The notes under the pieces are model-generated. The model had not been told where the DNA came from, ran no database searches, and was given only the letters and a program-made list of their open reading frames with translations. Source: Variovorax sp. PBS-H4 (GTDB lineage Bacteria; Pseudomonadota; Gammaproteobacteria; Burkholderiales; Burkholderiaceae_C). From it: a stretch of DNA of 64,000 nt. Numbering within the stretch: the stretch's first letter is position 1; each line of letters begins with the position of its first letter. Of the stretch, positions 20,532 to 32,630 are shown in pieces. The stretch is from the NCBI RefSeq assembly GCF_901827205.1, contig NZ_LR594675.1:5512001-5576000 (forward strand). Direction: 5' to 3'. Position numbers and translations under genes: made by a program.

Positions 20532-22863
20532 TCTTGAAGCGGGCCACGGATTGGCGCAGTTCCTCGGCCATGTGCGAAAGCTCGCGCACCTGCTGGGCAG
20601 TGGTGCGCGTGCCTTCGCCGGTCTGTTCGGTCACAGCGAAGATGTGCTGGATGTTCGCAGCAACCACGTTGGCCGAATCGGCTTCGCGCGATGCGGATTG
20701 TGAGATCTGCTCGATCAGCTCCGCCAGCCGCCGCGACACGCGGTCGATCTCGGACAGCGCAGTACCCGCGTTATCCGAAAGCTTGGCCCCTTCGACCACG
20801 CCTTGCGTGGAGCGCTCCATGGCGCCGACCGCATCCTGCGTGTCCGTCTGAATGGCCTTCACCAGCGCCGAGATCTGGCGCGTGGCGTCGGCAGAGCGCT
20901 CCGCCAGCCGCTGCACTTCTTCCGCCACGACCGAGAAGCCGCGGCCCGCTTCGCCGGCGGATGCCGCCTGGATCGCGGCGTTCAGGGCCAGCACGTTGGT
21001 CTGCTCGGTAATGTCCGAGATGAGCTCCGTGATTTCGCCGATCTCCTGGGACGATTCGCCAAGGCGCTTGATCCGCTTGGAGGTTTCCTGGATCTGGTCG
21101 CGGATCGAATTCATGCCGCCGATTGCATTCTGCACGGCCTGCAGGCCGGACGATGCGGCCTCCAGGGACTGGCGCGCGACCGTGGCCGATTCTTGCGCCT
21201 GGGAAGAAACGCCATTGATGCGCTCCGCCATGGTCAGCACCGACTGGCCGGTCTCGCGGATCTCGCGCAGCTGCTCTGTGGAGGCCGCGAGCAGCTCGGT
21301 CGAGGTGCTTTCCACCTGTGAGGTGGTCTGCGCGACGCGAGTGGCCGTGTTCTGCACGTTGCCCACGAGCAATCGCAGTTCCTCGACCGTGTAGTTCACC
21401 GAGTCGGCGATGGCGCCAGTGATGTCCTCGGTCACGGTCGCCTCCTGGGTCAGATCACCCTCCGCGACCGTCTGCAGTTCATTCATGAGCCGCAGAATGG
21501 CGGCTTGGTTGGCGGCGTTGACGCGACCGGCATCCTCGCTCGCGCGCTCGGCGGCGATGCGCTCGCGTTCGGCGGCCAATGCCCGCTCGCGGCCCTCGCG
21601 CACCTGCACGAAACCGATTGCACCAGCGAGTGCCAGGGCAGCCAGCGACAGGACGAAGAGCATCACCACTGTGCCGGCGCCAAGGCCGGTGCGGGCTGAA
21701 AGCTTGTCTTGCAGGTCGCCCAGTGACGTGCGCAGAGGCTCGCTGTCGGCCAGGATCGCGGCCTGCGCCTCACGTGCGGCTACCAGGCCCTGCAGGTTCC
21801 CGAGGATGGCACCAGCTTGCGTCCGCGTCTGCTCATAGGTCTTCAGGATCGTCTCGAGCTGCTGGCGCGTTTGCGCGTCGCGCGTGCCCGGCAGGCGCTG
21901 CTGGGCATTGCCTTCGAGCAGGCCGCGAGTGACCTCCTGGAAAGTGTTCAGGTCCTTGCCCAGCAGGAACACGGCATCGGGGCTCACCCCCTCGACCGTC
22001 AGAAATTCGTTGGCCGACTTGCCGATGCGCTGAGTCAGCATCACGAGCTGGCCTGCAGCCGAAATTTCGGGGAGCGTCGCGTTCTGCTGCATCTTCAGCG
22101 AGGCCACGGTCTCGGTCATCTCGAGCAGGTCAGAGGACTGGCGGTTGATGTCGCGCAGCGCGGTGCCGACCTGGGTCAGGATCTTCTGCTGGGCCAGCAC
22201 GGCCTTGGCGCTCTTATCGGCACGCTCGACAAGCGGCGTGATCTTGGCGAGCTCGGCTTCATACTGGGAGCCTACGCGCTCCAGCTTCAGCGCATCGTCG
22301 CCGTTGGCCAAACCCTGCACGCGGCGCGTCAGGTCGTCGGAGCTCTCCTTCACCTCCGTGAAGGCCGGTACGTTGCCCACCAGCGCCTGCGATACCGACT
22401 TGGCCAGGCGTTGCGACTGCATCAGCGCTTGTCCGGTGGCGGCCACCTGCTGCGCGAGTCGTTCGGCGCGCAGGATGGCGGAGCCGGCAACCAGGAGCAG
22501 CAGGAGCACCACCGCGGCAAGCACAATCGCGAGAACCCGCTGCTGCCGGGCGGGATTGGAGCGCAACGAGCCCCCGCCGGCAGCCGGCGCAGAGGGCGCA
22601 GCGCCCGGGCTTTCCGCCAGCACAGGGTCGTTGTCGATTGCAGCAACCGGGGACTGGTCGTTGGCGGCATCCATGGCGAGAACCACGGTATCCGGTTTCG
22701 CCTCCGGCGTCGAATCGCGCCGGATCAACACCGTCTTTTCCTCGGCCGGCTGCAAGGTGTCGCTGCCGTCCATCGACAACGTCGACCCGCTGTCGACACG
22801 CCCGGCGACGTTGTCGCCTCCCACAGGCAGAAATTTCTTGAACTTGTCGGCGATCGAGCTCAC
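20524..22863 (-). CDS. pilJ: Methyl-accepting chemotaxis protein PilJ
   Basis: A 779-aa chemoreceptor of the Pil-Chp system, proposed to sense surface contact or pili. An acidic N-terminal cytoplasmic stretch of about 110 residues precedes TM1 ([20 protein letters not shown]). A periplasmic PilJ-type ligand domain of about 280 residues follows, then TM2 ([20 protein letters not shown]), a HAMP-like region and the MCP signalling hairpin with the conserved [19 protein letters not shown] tip. It is followed directly by the kinase gene chpA. No C-terminal CheR-docking pentapeptide was seen. Confidence 0.95.
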   Translation of the reverse strand: MSSIADKFKKFLPVGGDNVAGRVDSGSTLSMDGSDTLQPAEEKTVLIRRDSTPEAKPDTVVLAMDAANDQSPVAAIDNDPVLAESPGAAPSAPAAGGGSLRSNPARQQRVLAIVLAAVVLLLLLVAGSAILRAERLAQQVAATGQALMQSQRLAKSVSQALVGNVPAFTEVKESSDDLTRRVQGLANGDDALKLERVGSQYEAELAKITPLVERADKSAKAVLAQQKILTQVGTALRDINRQSSDLLEMTETVASLKMQQNATLPEISAAGQLVMLTQRIGKSANEFLTVEGVSPDAVFLLGKDLNTFQEVTRGLLEGNAQQRLPGTRDAQTRQQLETILKTYEQTRTQAGAILGNLQGLVAAREAQAAILADSEPLRTSLGDLQDKLSARTGLGAGTVVMLFVLSLAALALAGAIGFVQVREGRERALAAERERIAAERASEDAGRVNAANQAAILRLMNELQTVAEGDLTQEATVTEDITGAIADSVNYTVEELRLLVGNVQNTATRVAQTTSQVESTSTELLAASTEQLREIRETGQSVLTMAERINGVSSQAQESATVARQSLEAASSGLQAVQNAIGGMNSIRDQIQETSKRIKRLGESSQEIGEITELISDITEQTNVLALNAAIQAASAGEAGRGFSVVAEEVQRLAERSADATRQISALVKAIQTDTQDAVGAMERSTQGVVEGAKLSDNAGTALSEIDRVSRRLAELIEQISQSASREADSANVVAANIQHIFAVTEQTGEGTRTTAQQVRELSHMAEELRQSVARFKIA

Positions 22864-22904
22864 GGTCGGTCCTTCAGGTAAGTGGTCGGTGCAAGGCGCT
22901 GCGC

Positions 22905-23432
22905 TCAGGCGCCGATACTCAAAAACTGCGGTTGCTGCGACAGCGCCTGCAGGTTGATTTCCTGCCAGCGCTCACCGGCAGCGTCGGTGTAGGCATGGCC
23001 GAGCCAAGCAGGGGCGTCGCCGTCCGGCGGCTGCGAGGTTGTGAAGGCTTCAACGCCGCGCAGGCCCACCAGCCGGTCGATCAGGAGTGCGCAGTTGACT
23101 TCCAGCATTTCGTTGAGCGCCACCAAGCGAGACTGGGCACGTGCCCCGTCGCCCTGGACGCCGGCATCGCCGGAAGCGAAGGTGGACAGTTGGACGATGC
23201 CGTACAAGCCGCCGCGCAGGTTGGCAACCCCCAGGAACCACGGCTGTGTGTACGGCACCGCCTGCGGCGGGGTCCAGGGAAAGATCTCGCCGGCATGTCC
23301 GAGGGGAAACAGGTACTTCGCCTCGCCCGCCTCGACAGCGAGCCAGGAGGCGGATACGCCGGACGTGCGCGCCGCCTGCAGGCGACTGGCGAGCCGGGAC
23401 TGGAAAGCGCGGAGAGCGTCGCGGTTGGCCAT
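22905..23432 (-). CDS. pilI: CheW-like adaptor protein PilI
   Basis: A 175-aa CheW-domain protein that would couple receptor PilJ to kinase ChpA. The recognisable core includes [14 protein letters not shown] and [18 protein letters not shown], the hallmark CheW segment. Its place between pilH and pilJ matches the canonical order pilG-pilH-pilI-pilJ-pilL. The C-terminal third is more divergent. Confidence 0.92.
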   Translation of the reverse strand: MANRDALRAFQSRLASRLQAARTSGVSASWLAVEAGEAKYLFPLGHAGEIFPWTPPQAVPYTQPWFLGVANLRGGLYGIVQLSTFASGDAGVQGDGARAQSRLVALNEMLEVNCALLIDRLVGLRGVEAFTTSQPPDGDAPAWLGHAYTDAAGERWQEINLQALSQQPQFLSIGA

Positions 23433-23461
23433 GTACGAGAGAGGAGGAAAAAGCCTGGCGA

Positions 23462-23827
23462 TCAGGCCAGCGCGCTGATCTTGGCAATCAGTTCGGCCGC
23501 GTTCACCGGCTTGACGATGTAGTCACGAGCGCCCTGCCGCATGCCCCAGAGCCGGTCGGTTTCCTGGTTCTTGCTGGTGCACATGATGATAGGCACCGAC
23601 GCGTACTGCGGGTTGCGAGCAATTGCACGGGTGAGCTGGAAACCGTTCTGGCCCGGCATCACGATGTCCATGAGGATCAGATCGGGTTGCTCTTCCTCGA
23701 GGCGGCGCATGGCGTCCTCTGCGTTCTCGGCGGTCTTTACCGAGAAACCATTCTTCTGGAGAAGATCGGTCAGGAAGATCAACTCCGTCTTGGAGTCGTC
23801 GACCACGAGCACTTTGCGAATTGCCAT
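23462..23827 (-). CDS. pilH: Response regulator PilH
   Basis: A 121-aa stand-alone CheY-like receiver. The acidic pocket is VVDDSKT near the N-terminus, the phospho-Asp lies in LILMDIVMPGQNG, and the conserved switch Lys lies in YIVKPVN. In Pseudomonas, PilH is linked to pilus retraction/phosphate sink functions. It starts at the last base of pilG (1-bp overlap), so translation is probably coupled. Confidence 0.94.
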   Translation of the reverse strand: MAIRKVLVVDDSKTELIFLTDLLQKNGFSVKTAENAEDAMRRLEEEQPDLILMDIVMPGQNGFQLTRAIARNPQYASVPIIMCTSKNQETDRLWGMRQGARDYIVKPVNAAELIAKISALA

Positions 23828-24225
23828 TACTGCACTTCCTGCGAAACGACGCCGAACTGCTGCACGGCCTGCAGCAGCTGGTCTTTGGTGAAGGGTTTGG
23901 TAAGGTAGTCCTGGGAGCCGACCATGCGGCCGCGGGCCTTGTCGAATACTCCGTCCTTGGAAGACAGCATCACGACCGGCACACTGGAAAAGTGGGCGTT
24001 GCGCTTGATGATGGCGCAGGTCTGGTAGCCGTCCAGGCGCGGCATGAGAATGTCGCAGAAAATCAGGTGCGGCTTGTGGTCGTTCACCTTCGACAGCGCA
24101 TCGAAACCATCCTCCGCCAGCAGCACTTCATGGCCACCTTGCTTGAGAAAAATTTCGGCACTGCGACGGATGGTGTTGCTGTCGTCGATGACGAGAACCT
24201 TGTAACCGGATCCATTCGAGCTCAT
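23827..24225 (-). CDS. pilG: Response regulator PilG
   Basis: A 132-aa CheY-like receiver and first gene of the Pil-Chp cluster. In the pseudomonad model it promotes pilus extension. Motifs are VLVIDDSNTIRR, the phospho-Asp in FCDILMPRLDG, and YLTKPF with the switch Lys. ATG 24225 is selected because AAAGGAG precedes it at an ideal distance (24234-24240); the frame stays open upstream to 24279 but without a start signal. Confidence 0.95.
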   Translation of the reverse strand: MSSNGSGYKVLVIDDSNTIRRSAEIFLKQGGHEVLLAEDGFDALSKVNDHKPHLIFCDILMPRLDGYQTCAIIKRNAHFSSVPVVMLSSKDGVFDKARGRMVGSQDYLTKPFTKDQLLQAVQQFGVVSQEVQ

Positions 24226-24260
24226 TCTCGCCGCTCCTTTGTGACACTCTAAGACCGAAA

Positions 24261-24276
24261 CGCCCCTCGTGGGGCG
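24261..24276 (-). terminator. Possible terminator after the rubredoxin gene
   Basis: Hairpin CGCCCC/GGGGCG with loop TCGT, followed on the minus strand by only three T residues. It lies 27 nt beyond the rubredoxin stop and 36 nt before pilG. The short T tract makes it a weak call. Confidence 0.45.
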
Positions 24277-24302
24277 CAAGAAGCACGGCCCTATGCCATG
24301 CT

Positions 24303-24473
24303 TCAGATTTCAACCATCTCGAAGTCTTCCTTGCGAGCCCCGCATTCCGGACAGGTCCAATTCATCGGAACATCTGCCCATGGTGTGCCGGGCGCAATAC
24401 CATCTTCGGGCACCCCTACAGATTCGTCATAGATCCACCCGCAAATCAGGCACATCCAGGTTTTCGTGTTCAT
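24303..24473 (-). CDS. Rubredoxin
   Basis: A 56-aa iron protein that carries single electrons in the cytoplasm. Translation starts [17 protein letters not shown] and ends [21 protein letters not shown]. The two CxxCG knuckles (CLICG and CPECG) that hold one Fe are both intact, and length is normal for the family. It lies just upstream of pilG on the same strand and divergent to thiD. A shared transcript with the Pil-Chp genes is possible if the weak hairpin between them does not terminate. Confidence 0.96.
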   Translation of the reverse strand: MNTKTWMCLICGWIYDESVGVPEDGIAPGTPWADVPMNWTCPECGARKEDFEMVEI

Positions 24474-24509
24474 CGCAGCTTAAAGTCCCTGTTCATAGAA
24501 TGCAACGAT

Positions 24510-24556
24510 CGTATCCAGACGTATCAAAAAATGACGTGATAAGCGTCTCGGATACG
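24510..24556. repeat. 17-bp interrupted inverted repeat between rubredoxin and thiD
   Basis: Left arm CGTATCCAGACGTATCA (24510-24526) pairs with the right arm ending GGATACG (24550-24556). Paired blocks are of 7, 5 and 5 bp, with bulges of one base (24549) and two bases (24542-24543). The loop is ten bases. No T tract follows on either strand, so it is not a normal terminator. Its place between divergent genes suggests an operator or structured leader. Confidence 0.7.
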
Positions 24557-24582
24557 CCACCATTTGGTAGGCCCGGCTGCAC

Positions 24583-25542
24583 ATGACAACTTACTTATTA
24601 CCAATGGAGCAAGGCCACAAAGTGAGCGATCTTACCGACCCCGCCAGCGGCGAAATCAGCGCCGAGGACGAAGCGACTCTGCCTTGCGTGCTGGTCTTCA
24701 ACGCCAGCGACCCGAGCGGTGCCGGCGGCCTCGCGTGCGACGCCGTCGCAATTGCCTCGGTCGGCGCCCACATGTTGCCGGTCGTGACGGGCGCCTATGC
24801 GCGCGATACCTCCGAGATCTTCGATCACTTTCCATTCGACGAGGAGGCCGTCGCCGAGCAGGCGCGCACGATCCTCGAGGACGTTGAGGTGCAGCTGATC
24901 AAGGTGGGCTTCGTCGGGTCCCCCGAAAACCTGAGCACCGTGGCTGAAACTGCGACCGACTATCCCGAGGTCCCCGTGGTCGCCTACATGCCCAACCTGT
25001 CCTGGTGGGAGGACACGCAGATCGAGGCATACCTCGACGCCTTTCGCGAACTGGTGCTGCCGCAGACGACCGTGCTGGTCGGCAACCACAGCACGCTCTG
25101 GCGCTGGCTGCTGCCCGACTGGGCCGGCGAGCGCCCGCCCAGCGCCCGGGACATCGCACGCGCCGCAGGTGAAATGGGCGTGCCCTACACGCTGGTGACA
25201 GGAATGGTGCTGCCCGACCAATACTTCGACAACGTCCTGGCCTCGCCGCAATCGGTGCTCGCCAGCGAGAAGTACGAGCGGCTCGACGCCGTTTTCGCCG
25301 GCGCCGGTGACACCCTCTCCGCAGCGCTGGCCGCACTGCTCGCCAGCGGCACCGACCTGGCCGCCGCTGCTACCGAGGCACTGAGCTACATGGACCGCTG
25401 CCTGGACGCGGGTTTCCGTCCCGGCATGGGCCACGTGCTGCCGGACCGCCTCTTCTGGGCCCAGTCCGAGGAGGACGAGGAGAATGACGACCTTCTCTCA
25501 CCCATCGATCTCGCCCTGCCGCCACCCGACACCCGACACTAG
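24583..25542 (+). CDS. thiD: Hydroxymethylpyrimidine/phosphomethylpyrimidine kinase
   Basis: Up to 319 aa, a ribokinase-fold enzyme that phosphorylates HMP and HMP-P for thiamine synthesis. The substrate loop [14 protein letters not shown] resembles the family GxDPSGGAG motif, and the anion hole and catalytic Asp are in [12 protein letters not shown]. An acidic C-terminal tail (EEDEEND) is extra. The start is uncertain: ATG 24583, ATG 24604 or GTG 24622, the last having AAGG seven bases upstream. No TPP riboswitch elements were recognised. hemL follows 47 nt later, so the two may share a transcript. Confidence 0.88.
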   Translation: MTTYLLPMEQGHKVSDLTDPASGEISAEDEATLPCVLVFNASDPSGAGGLACDAVAIASVGAHMLPVVTGAYARDTSEIFDHFPFDEEAVAEQARTILEDVEVQLIKVGFVGSPENLSTVAETATDYPEVPVVAYMPNLSWWEDTQIEAYLDAFRELVLPQTTVLVGNHSTLWRWLLPDWAGERPPSARDIARAAGEMGVPYTLVTGMVLPDQYFDNVLASPQSVLASEKYERLDAVFAGAGDTLSAALAALLASGTDLAAAATEALSYMDRCLDAGFRPGMGHVLPDRLFWAQSEEDEENDDLLSPIDLALPPPDTRH

Positions 25543-25589
25543 CCGGGCTGGGAGGCGGGGCGCCCTTCCTCGGAACTCGCCGCCGCTCC

Positions 25590-26876
25590 ATGCAAAACAT
25601 TGATCCCAACAACATTCTCTTCGAGCGCGCCCGCGCCGTGATCCCCGGCGGCGTGAATTCGCCGGTACGCGCCTTCCGGGCCGTCGGCGGCACGCCACGC
25701 TTCGTGAAGCGCGCCCAAGGCGCCTATTTCTGGGATGCGGCCGATCAGCGCTATATCGATTACATCGGCTCCTGGGGACCGATGATCCTCGGCCACGGTC
25801 ATCCTGCTGTGGTCGAGGCGGTGCAGCGCGCCGTACTCGACGGTTTTTCCTTCGGCGCGCCGACGGAGCGCGAGATCGAGCTCGCCGAGGCCATCCTTGC
25901 GCTCGTGCCTTCGATGGAGATGGTGCGCCTCGTGAGTTCGGGCACCGAGGCCGCGATGAGCGCGCTACGCCTGGCACGCGGCGCTACCGGCCGCAAGTAC
26001 ATCATCAAGTTCGAGGGCTGCTACCACGGCCATGCCGACGCACTGCTGGTCAAGGCAGGCTCCGGCCTCGCGACCTTCGGCAATCCGACCTCGGCCGGCG
26101 TCCCCCCCGAGGTGGTGCAGCACACCCTGGTGCTCGAGTACAACAACCTCGCACAACTGGATGAGGCCTTCGCGCTGCACGGCCGCGAGATCGCGGGCGT
26201 GATGATCGAGGCCATCGCGGGCAACATGAACTTCGTGCGTGCGAGTGCAGCATTCGCCCAGCGCTGCCGCGAGCTCTGCACGCAGCACGGCGCGCTGCTG
26301 GTGTTCGACGAGGTCATGACCGGCTTCCGCGTGGGCCTGCACGGCGCCCAGGGCGCGCTCGGCGTCCGACCCGACCTGACCGTGCTGGGAAAAGTGATTG
26401 GGGGCGGCATGCCGCTTGCTGCCTTCGGCGGTCCGCGCGCGATCATGGAGCAGCTGGCACCGCTCGGGCCGGTCTACCAGGCGGGCACCCTCTCTGGCAA
26501 CCCGGTGGCCACCGCCTGCGGCCTCGCCACGCTGAAGGAGGTGGCGCGCCCCGGCTTCTTCGATGCGCTGTCACGAAAGACCTGCACGCTGATCGAGGGA
26601 CTGAAGGCGGCCGCGCAGGCCGAAGGTGTCCCCTTCAGCGCCGACAGTGAAGGCGGGATGTTCGGCTTCTTCCTGCTCGAGCGACTGCCGCAGAACTACG
26701 CCGAGGTGATGGCCACCGACAGCGCAAAGTTCAACACGCTCTTTCATGGGCTCCTGGCACGCGGCGTTTACATCGCACCCGCGCTTTACGAGGCCGGCTT
26801 TGTAAGCGCGGCCCACAGCGATGAGGATCTTGCAGCCACCGTCGAGGCGGCGCGCGACATCTTCAAGACCCTGTAG
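25590..26876 (+). CDS. hemL: Glutamate-1-semialdehyde 2,1-aminomutase
   Basis: A 428-aa PLP enzyme making 5-aminolevulinate, the C5-pathway entry to heme and tetrapyrroles. The Schiff-base Lys268 lies in [26 protein letters not shown] binds the PLP phosphate, and [10 protein letters not shown] carries the PLP-ring Asp. N-terminal [12 protein letters not shown] is typical. Length equals the family norm. It is convergent with purH. Confidence 0.97.
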   Translation: MQNIDPNNILFERARAVIPGGVNSPVRAFRAVGGTPRFVKRAQGAYFWDAADQRYIDYIGSWGPMILGHGHPAVVEAVQRAVLDGFSFGAPTEREIELAEAILALVPSMEMVRLVSSGTEAAMSALRLARGATGRKYIIKFEGCYHGHADALLVKAGSGLATFGNPTSAGVPPEVVQHTLVLEYNNLAQLDEAFALHGREIAGVMIEAIAGNMNFVRASAAFAQRCRELCTQHGALLVFDEVMTGFRVGLHGAQGALGVRPDLTVLGKVIGGGMPLAAFGGPRAIMEQLAPLGPVYQAGTLSGNPVATACGLATLKEVARPGFFDALSRKTCTLIEGLKAAAQAEGVPFSADSEGGMFGFFLLERLPQNYAEVMATDSAKFNTLFHGLLARGVYIAPALYEAGFVSAAHSDEDLAATVEAARDIFKTL

Positions 26877-26920
26877 CCGTTCGCACGAGCTCGACCTCCG
26901 GAAGCTCGAGAGAAGTTCGT

Positions 26921-28498
<1,578 letters not shown>

Positions 28499-28503
28499 GT
28501 GGG

Positions 28504-28740
28504 CTATTTCAGGAGTTTGTGTTCGACCAGCTTCTTGCGCAGCGTGTTGCGGTTCAGGCCCAGCCATTGAGCGGCTTTGGACTGGTTGCCCTCCGCCCGT
28601 GTCATTACGACGTCGAGCAAGGGTTTTTCGACCACGCGTACCAGCATGTCGTACATGCCGTCGGGCTCGGTGCCCCGCAGATCGCGAAAGTAGCTGTCCA
28701 GGCTGCTTCGCACGCAGTCTTCAATGTGCTTTTTGCTCAT
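28504..28740 (-). CDS. fis: Fis family DNA-binding protein
   Basis: A 78-aa nucleoid protein/transcription factor that bends DNA and affects rRNA promoters and recombination. The C-terminal helix-turn-helix is [20 protein letters not shown]. The N-terminal [18 protein letters not shown] matches betaproteobacterial Fis, so ATG 28740 is preferred over 28779, which would overlap dusB. The dusB-fis linkage is the same as in E. coli. Confidence 0.95.
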   Translation of the reverse strand: MSKKHIEDCVRSSLDSYFRDLRGTEPDGMYDMLVRVVEKPLLDVVMTRAEGNQSKAAQWLGLNRNTLRKKLVEHKLLK

Positions 28741-28769
28741 GGCCCTCTGCTCTTCTTTTCTTTGTTCAT

Positions 28770-29828
28770 TCATGCCCACGCGTCGGCCTGCTCATCGCCG
28801 AGCACCCGCGTGCTGCCGCCCCCGGCGGCCGGAATGCGGTCCATCTGCGTCGCCAGCACATCGAAGAAGTCGGCGACCGCACGCCACTGCGCCTCGCAAT
28901 CCTCGATGGCATTCATTTCGCTGCGGAACCGCTCGCCGCCCGGAAGGTCGCGCACATACCAGCCGATGTGCTTGCGCGCAGTACGCACGCCGCTGTAGTC
29001 GCCGTACAGCGCGTAGTGCTGCTGCAAGTGGTCGAGCAGCAGGCGGCGCACTTCGGCCACCAGCGGAGGAGCGAGATGCGTGGCGGTCGCGAGGTAGTGC
29101 GCAATCTCACGGAAGATCCAGGGCCGCCCCTGGGCCGCACGGCCGACCATCAGCGCATCGGCGCCAGTGAGCGCCAGCACGTCGCGCGCCTTTTCTGGCG
29201 AATCAATGTCGCCGTTGGCCACGACCGGCACGCGCACGGCCGATTTGACCGCGGCGATGGTGTCGTACTCGGCCATGCCCTTGTAGCCCTGCTCGCGCGT
29301 GCGGCCATGCACAGTGAGCATGCACACGCCGGCGTCTTCGAAGCGCCGAGCCAGTGCGACGGCGTTGCGGTGGTCTTCATCCCAACCCGTGCGCATCTTG
29401 AGCGTGACTGGCACGCAATGCGGCGCCGCAGCACGAACCACCGCTTCGACGATCTCGAGCGCCAGAGGCTCGTCGCGCATCAATGCGGAGCCGGCCCACT
29501 TGTTGCAGACCTTCTTGGCCGGGCAGCCCATGTTGATGTCGATGATCTGCGCGCCGCGCTCGATGTTGTACTGCGCGGCCTCCGCCATCATGGCGGCATC
29601 GGTGCCTGCGATCTGGACCGCAATGGGGCCCGGCTCGCCCTCGTGGTTGGCGCGGCGCGAAGTCTTGAGCGAATTCCACAGTTCCTTGCGCGAAGTCACC
29701 ATCTCGCTCACGGCATAGCCGGCACCGAGCTCGCGGCACAGCATGCGAAAAGGCCGGTCGGTCACGCCCGCCATGGGTGCGACGAACAGGCGGTTCTCCA
29801 GCACGATGTGGCCGATCTGCAGGGTCAT
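28770..29828 (-). CDS. dusB: tRNA-dihydrouridine synthase B
   Basis: A 352-aa FMN-dependent enzyme reducing uridine in the tRNA D-loop. The TIM barrel opens with LFVAPMAGVTDRPFR. The catalytic Cys is in NMGCPAKKVCNKWAGSALM, and FMN-binding motifs are VANGDIDSPEKA and GADALMVGRAAQGRPW. First gene of the dusB-fis-purH unit. A TACAAT sequence on the minus strand at 29873-29878 is a possible -10 element. Confidence 0.96.
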   Translation of the reverse strand: MTLQIGHIVLENRLFVAPMAGVTDRPFRMLCRELGAGYAVSEMVTSRKELWNSLKTSRRANHEGEPGPIAVQIAGTDAAMMAEAAQYNIERGAQIIDINMGCPAKKVCNKWAGSALMRDEPLALEIVEAVVRAAAPHCVPVTLKMRTGWDEDHRNAVALARRFEDAGVCMLTVHGRTREQGYKGMAEYDTIAAVKSAVRVPVVANGDIDSPEKARDVLALTGADALMVGRAAQGRPWIFREIAHYLATATHLAPPLVAEVRRLLLDHLQQHYALYGDYSGVRTARKHIGWYVRDLPGGERFRSEMNAIEDCEAQWRAVADFFDVLATQMDRIPAAGGGSTRVLGDEQADAWA

Positions 29829-29991
29829 CGAGGAAGTGGCAAGCAGCGGATGCTGCTGAAAAATGAGGCACGATTGTAGCGGCGCCTCACGTTGGCCGCT
29901 GCAACGATTTGCACTTTTCTCCGAGCGGCGCAGCGCTTCGATCCATACGCCCGAACCGCATAAGGCCGCGCCTTTCTATACTCCAGCGCAC

Positions 29992-30462
29992 ATGCAAGCC
30001 TGGCTCGACTCTCTTCTTGCGCTTTTGGCGCTGCCTCAATACGGGCTCAGCACGCTCTTCATTGCTGCGTTCATCTCGGCCACCCTGCTTCCGGTCGGCT
30101 CCGAGCCGGCGCTCTTCGGGCTGTTGAAGCTCAACCCGGAATTGTTCTGGGCAGCCATCGGCGTGGCCACGGCAGGCAACACCCTCGGCGGCATCGTGGA
30201 CTGGTGGATGGGCTACGCCGCGCACAAGGTGGCAGACAAGTACTCGCACTCCAAGCACCACATGCGCGTGCTGAACTGGCTCGAGCGGCTCGGGCCCAAG
30301 GCCTGCCTGTTGGCCTGGTTGCCCCTCGTGGGTGATCCGCTTTGTGCCGTCGCTGGCTGGCTCAAGCTTTCCTTCTGGCCTTGCGTCATCTACATGGCCA
30401 TCGGCAAGTTCGCGCGCTACGTGACGATGACGGTAGCGCTGCTCCACATCTGGCCGAATTGA
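29992..30462 (+). CDS. YqaA/DedA-type (VTT domain) inner-membrane protein
   Basis: A 156-aa membrane protein with the SNARE-associated/VTT fold, of the short YqaA type. Relatives of the DedA superfamily act in lipid scrambling or undecaprenyl phosphate recycling; the role of this subgroup is unknown. Visible features are LFIAAFISATLLPVGSEPAL, GNTLGGIVDWWMG (conserved Gly/Asp/Trp) and LAWLPLVGDPLCAVAGWL. ATG 29992 is chosen because the upstream frame is not membrane-like. TATACT lies 12 nt before the ATG, so the leader would be very short. Confidence 0.85.
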   Translation: MQAWLDSLLALLALPQYGLSTLFIAAFISATLLPVGSEPALFGLLKLNPELFWAAIGVATAGNTLGGIVDWWMGYAAHKVADKYSHSKHHMRVLNWLERLGPKACLLAWLPLVGDPLCAVAGWLKLSFWPCVIYMAIGKFARYVTMTVALLHIWPN

Positions 30463-30526
30463 CGCGCAGCCGCGCTCACTCGAGCAAGGTGCAAGGAGCA
30501 CCCGCGGCGATGAACGAGGGCCACGT

Positions 30527-31618
30527 CTAGGAGCTGAAGAGGAAGTTCATCACGTCCCCATCCTTGACGACGTACTCCTTGCCCTCCGCGCGCATCTTGC
30601 CGGCGTCCTTCGCGCCCTGCTCTCCCTTGTAGGCGATGTAGTCGGCAAAGGAGATCGTCTGGGCGCGGATGTAGCCCTTCTCGAAGTCGGTATGAATCAC
30701 ACCGGCCGCCTGCGGGCCGGTGTCGCCGACGTGGATCGTCCAGGCGCGCACCTCCTTCACGCCGGCCGTGAAGTAGGTCTGCAGGCCCAGCAGCTTGTAG
30801 GCGGCGCGGATCAAGCGGTTGAGGCCCGGCTCCTCCTGGCCGATCTCGGCGAGGAACATCTTCTTGTCCTCCTCGTCCATGTCGGCCAGCTCGGATTCGA
30901 TCTTGGCGCTGATGGCGACCACCGGCGCGTCCTGCGCCGCAGCGTATTCGCGCAGCCGATCGAGAAAGGGGTTGTTCTCGAAGCCATCTTCGGCCACGTT
31001 GCCGACGAACATCGCGGGCTTTGCAGTGATCAGCGAAAACTGCTTGATCAGCGGCTTGTCTTCCTTGCTGAACTCGACCGTGCGCACCGGCTTGTTGTCG
31101 TTGAGCGCGGCCTGGCATTTCTCGAGCAGCGCGACCAGCTTGATGGCTTCCTTGTCGCCCGAGCGCGCGGTCTTGGTGTGGCGCTGCAGCGCCTTCTCGA
31201 CGGTGGCCAGGTCGGCCAGGCACAGCTCGGTCTGGATCACCTCGATGTCGGAGATGGGGTCGACCTTGCCCGCGACATGAACCACGTTGTCGTCTTCGAA
31301 GCAGCGCACCACGTTGACGATGGCGTCGGTTTCGCGGATGTGGGCCAGGAACTGGTTACCCAGGCCCTCGCCCTTGCTGGCGCCCGCCACCAGGCCCGCG
31401 ATGTCGACGAACTCGACGATGGCCGGCACGACGCGCTCCGGCTTCACGATCTCGGCCAGCTGGGCGAGTCGGGAGTCGGGCACCTCGACCACACCGACGT
31501 TGGGCTCGATGGTGCAAAAGGGATAGTTCTCGGCCGCGATGCCTGCCTTGGTCAGCGCGTTGAAAAGGGTGGACTTGCCGACGTTGGGCAGGCCGACGAT
31601 GCCGCACTGGAGACTCAT
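30527..31618 (-). CDS. ychF: Redox-regulated ribosome-binding ATPase YchF
   Basis: A 363-aa Obg-family protein that prefers ATP. The P-loop GLPNVGKST lies at residues 9-17, with [10 protein letters not shown] (switch I), [16 protein letters not shown] (G3) and the C-terminal TGS domain ([26 protein letters not shown]). The protein ends VMNFLFSS, typical of YchF. It stands alone between convergent and same-strand neighbours. Confidence 0.97.
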   Translation of the reverse strand: MSLQCGIVGLPNVGKSTLFNALTKAGIAAENYPFCTIEPNVGVVEVPDSRLAQLAEIVKPERVVPAIVEFVDIAGLVAGASKGEGLGNQFLAHIRETDAIVNVVRCFEDDNVVHVAGKVDPISDIEVIQTELCLADLATVEKALQRHTKTARSGDKEAIKLVALLEKCQAALNDNKPVRTVEFSKEDKPLIKQFSLITAKPAMFVGNVAEDGFENNPFLDRLREYAAAQDAPVVAISAKIESELADMDEEDKKMFLAEIGQEEPGLNRLIRAAYKLLGLQTYFTAGVKEVRAWTIHVGDTGPQAAGVIHTDFEKGYIRAQTISFADYIAYKGEQGAKDAGKMRAEGKEYVVKDGDVMNFLFSS

Positions 31619-31675
31619 GGCGGGACTTTCAGGATGCTTTGGGGAAGCGCCAATTTTAGGCGCGTCGCTTCACCC

Positions 31676-32560
31676 TCACGCGAAGCGCAGGTTGGCGCCG
31701 ACCGGCTGACCGCGCCGCAGCATGTATTCGATGCCCTGCAGCACGATGGCATTCATGCCGAACGTGATGGCGCCATCGACGCGCGGATCGACGCGATAGG
31801 TGCGCAGCATGTCGCCGACTTCAGGGCTGCATTCGGCCGTGCCCGGGTCGATGTCGGGAATCGGGCAACGCACGCAGGGCTTCACCGGCTGCAGGCGCGC
31901 CTCGCCCTCTTCCGTTCGCACATGCAGCAGTTCGACGCGGTCCTCGTCATGCGCCTCGAGTCCGGCCAGCACGATATTGGGGCGGAAACGCTCGATACCG
32001 ACGGCTGCATGGCCTTGCGCGGCGAGCCGCGCATTGAGCCCGGCGAGCGAGCCCTCGCTTGCCACCAGCAGCGGATACCCGTCGGCAAACTGATTCTGTG
32101 CCTCGATGCCGCCGGTCCACTTCAGGTTCGAGAGCCGCTTGTATTCGGGATCGAAACGCACCAGCCGCAGCTTCTGCAGGCGGCCGGGCTGCGACAGGAA
32201 GTCGCTGAACCACTGGGCCGCGATGTCGCCCATGTCGTAGGCGGCCACTTCGTCTTTCCAGACCCGCACGCGCACCGGCTGCTCGACGCGGTCGAAGGCG
32301 ATGTGCAGCGCCAGCATGCCCGGGGCACGCAGCAGCATCTCCGAGTGCTTCATCTGCGGACGGATCAACGCCATCCGCGGCAGCTCGCGCTGGGTGACGA
32401 ACTCGCCCTCGGCATCGACCACCATCCAGGCGCGATCGAATTCCAGCCCGGTCTCGGTGAGCAACGCTTCGGGCAGCTCGACGCCGGCGCAGGACTTGAT
32501 CGGATAGACGAAGAGGCGGGCGATGGTTGCCTGCAGGTCGAAGTCGGGCGATGCGGTCAC
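31676..32560 (-). CDS. MOSC domain-containing protein (molybdenum-cofactor-linked, YcbX-like)
   Basis: A 294-aa protein with the N-terminal MOSC beta-barrel (IARLFVYPIKSCAGVEL) and C-terminal MOSC domain (RFRPNIVLAG, CVRCPIPDIDPGT). YcbX-like proteins reduce N-hydroxylated bases with a molybdenum cofactor; the Cys in the VRC segment would be the Mo ligand. GTG 32560 is chosen because AAGGA lies eight bases upstream; a GTG at 32599 lacks such a site. It is divergent from the UbiH-like gene. Confidence 0.87.
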   Translation of the reverse strand: MTASPDFDLQATIARLFVYPIKSCAGVELPEALLTETGLEFDRAWMVVDAEGEFVTQRELPRMALIRPQMKHSEMLLRAPGMLALHIAFDRVEQPVRVRVWKDEVAAYDMGDIAAQWFSDFLSQPGRLQKLRLVRFDPEYKRLSNLKWTGGIEAQNQFADGYPLLVASEGSLAGLNARLAAQGHAAVGIERFRPNIVLAGLEAHDEDRVELLHVRTEEGEARLQPVKPCVRCPIPDIDPGTAECSPEVGDMLRTYRVDPRVDGAITFGMNAIVLQGIEYMLRRGQPVGANLRFA

Positions 32561-32630
32561 GGGGTGAATCCTTGGCTGAAGCGGGCGATTGTCCCGCACC
32601 CCGCCCGCATCGGCCTCCTACAATGGCTCG

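Noticed and set aside
24474..24603. TPP riboswitch before thiD
   Set aside because: The conserved THI-box segments are not present; only the interrupted dyad was found.
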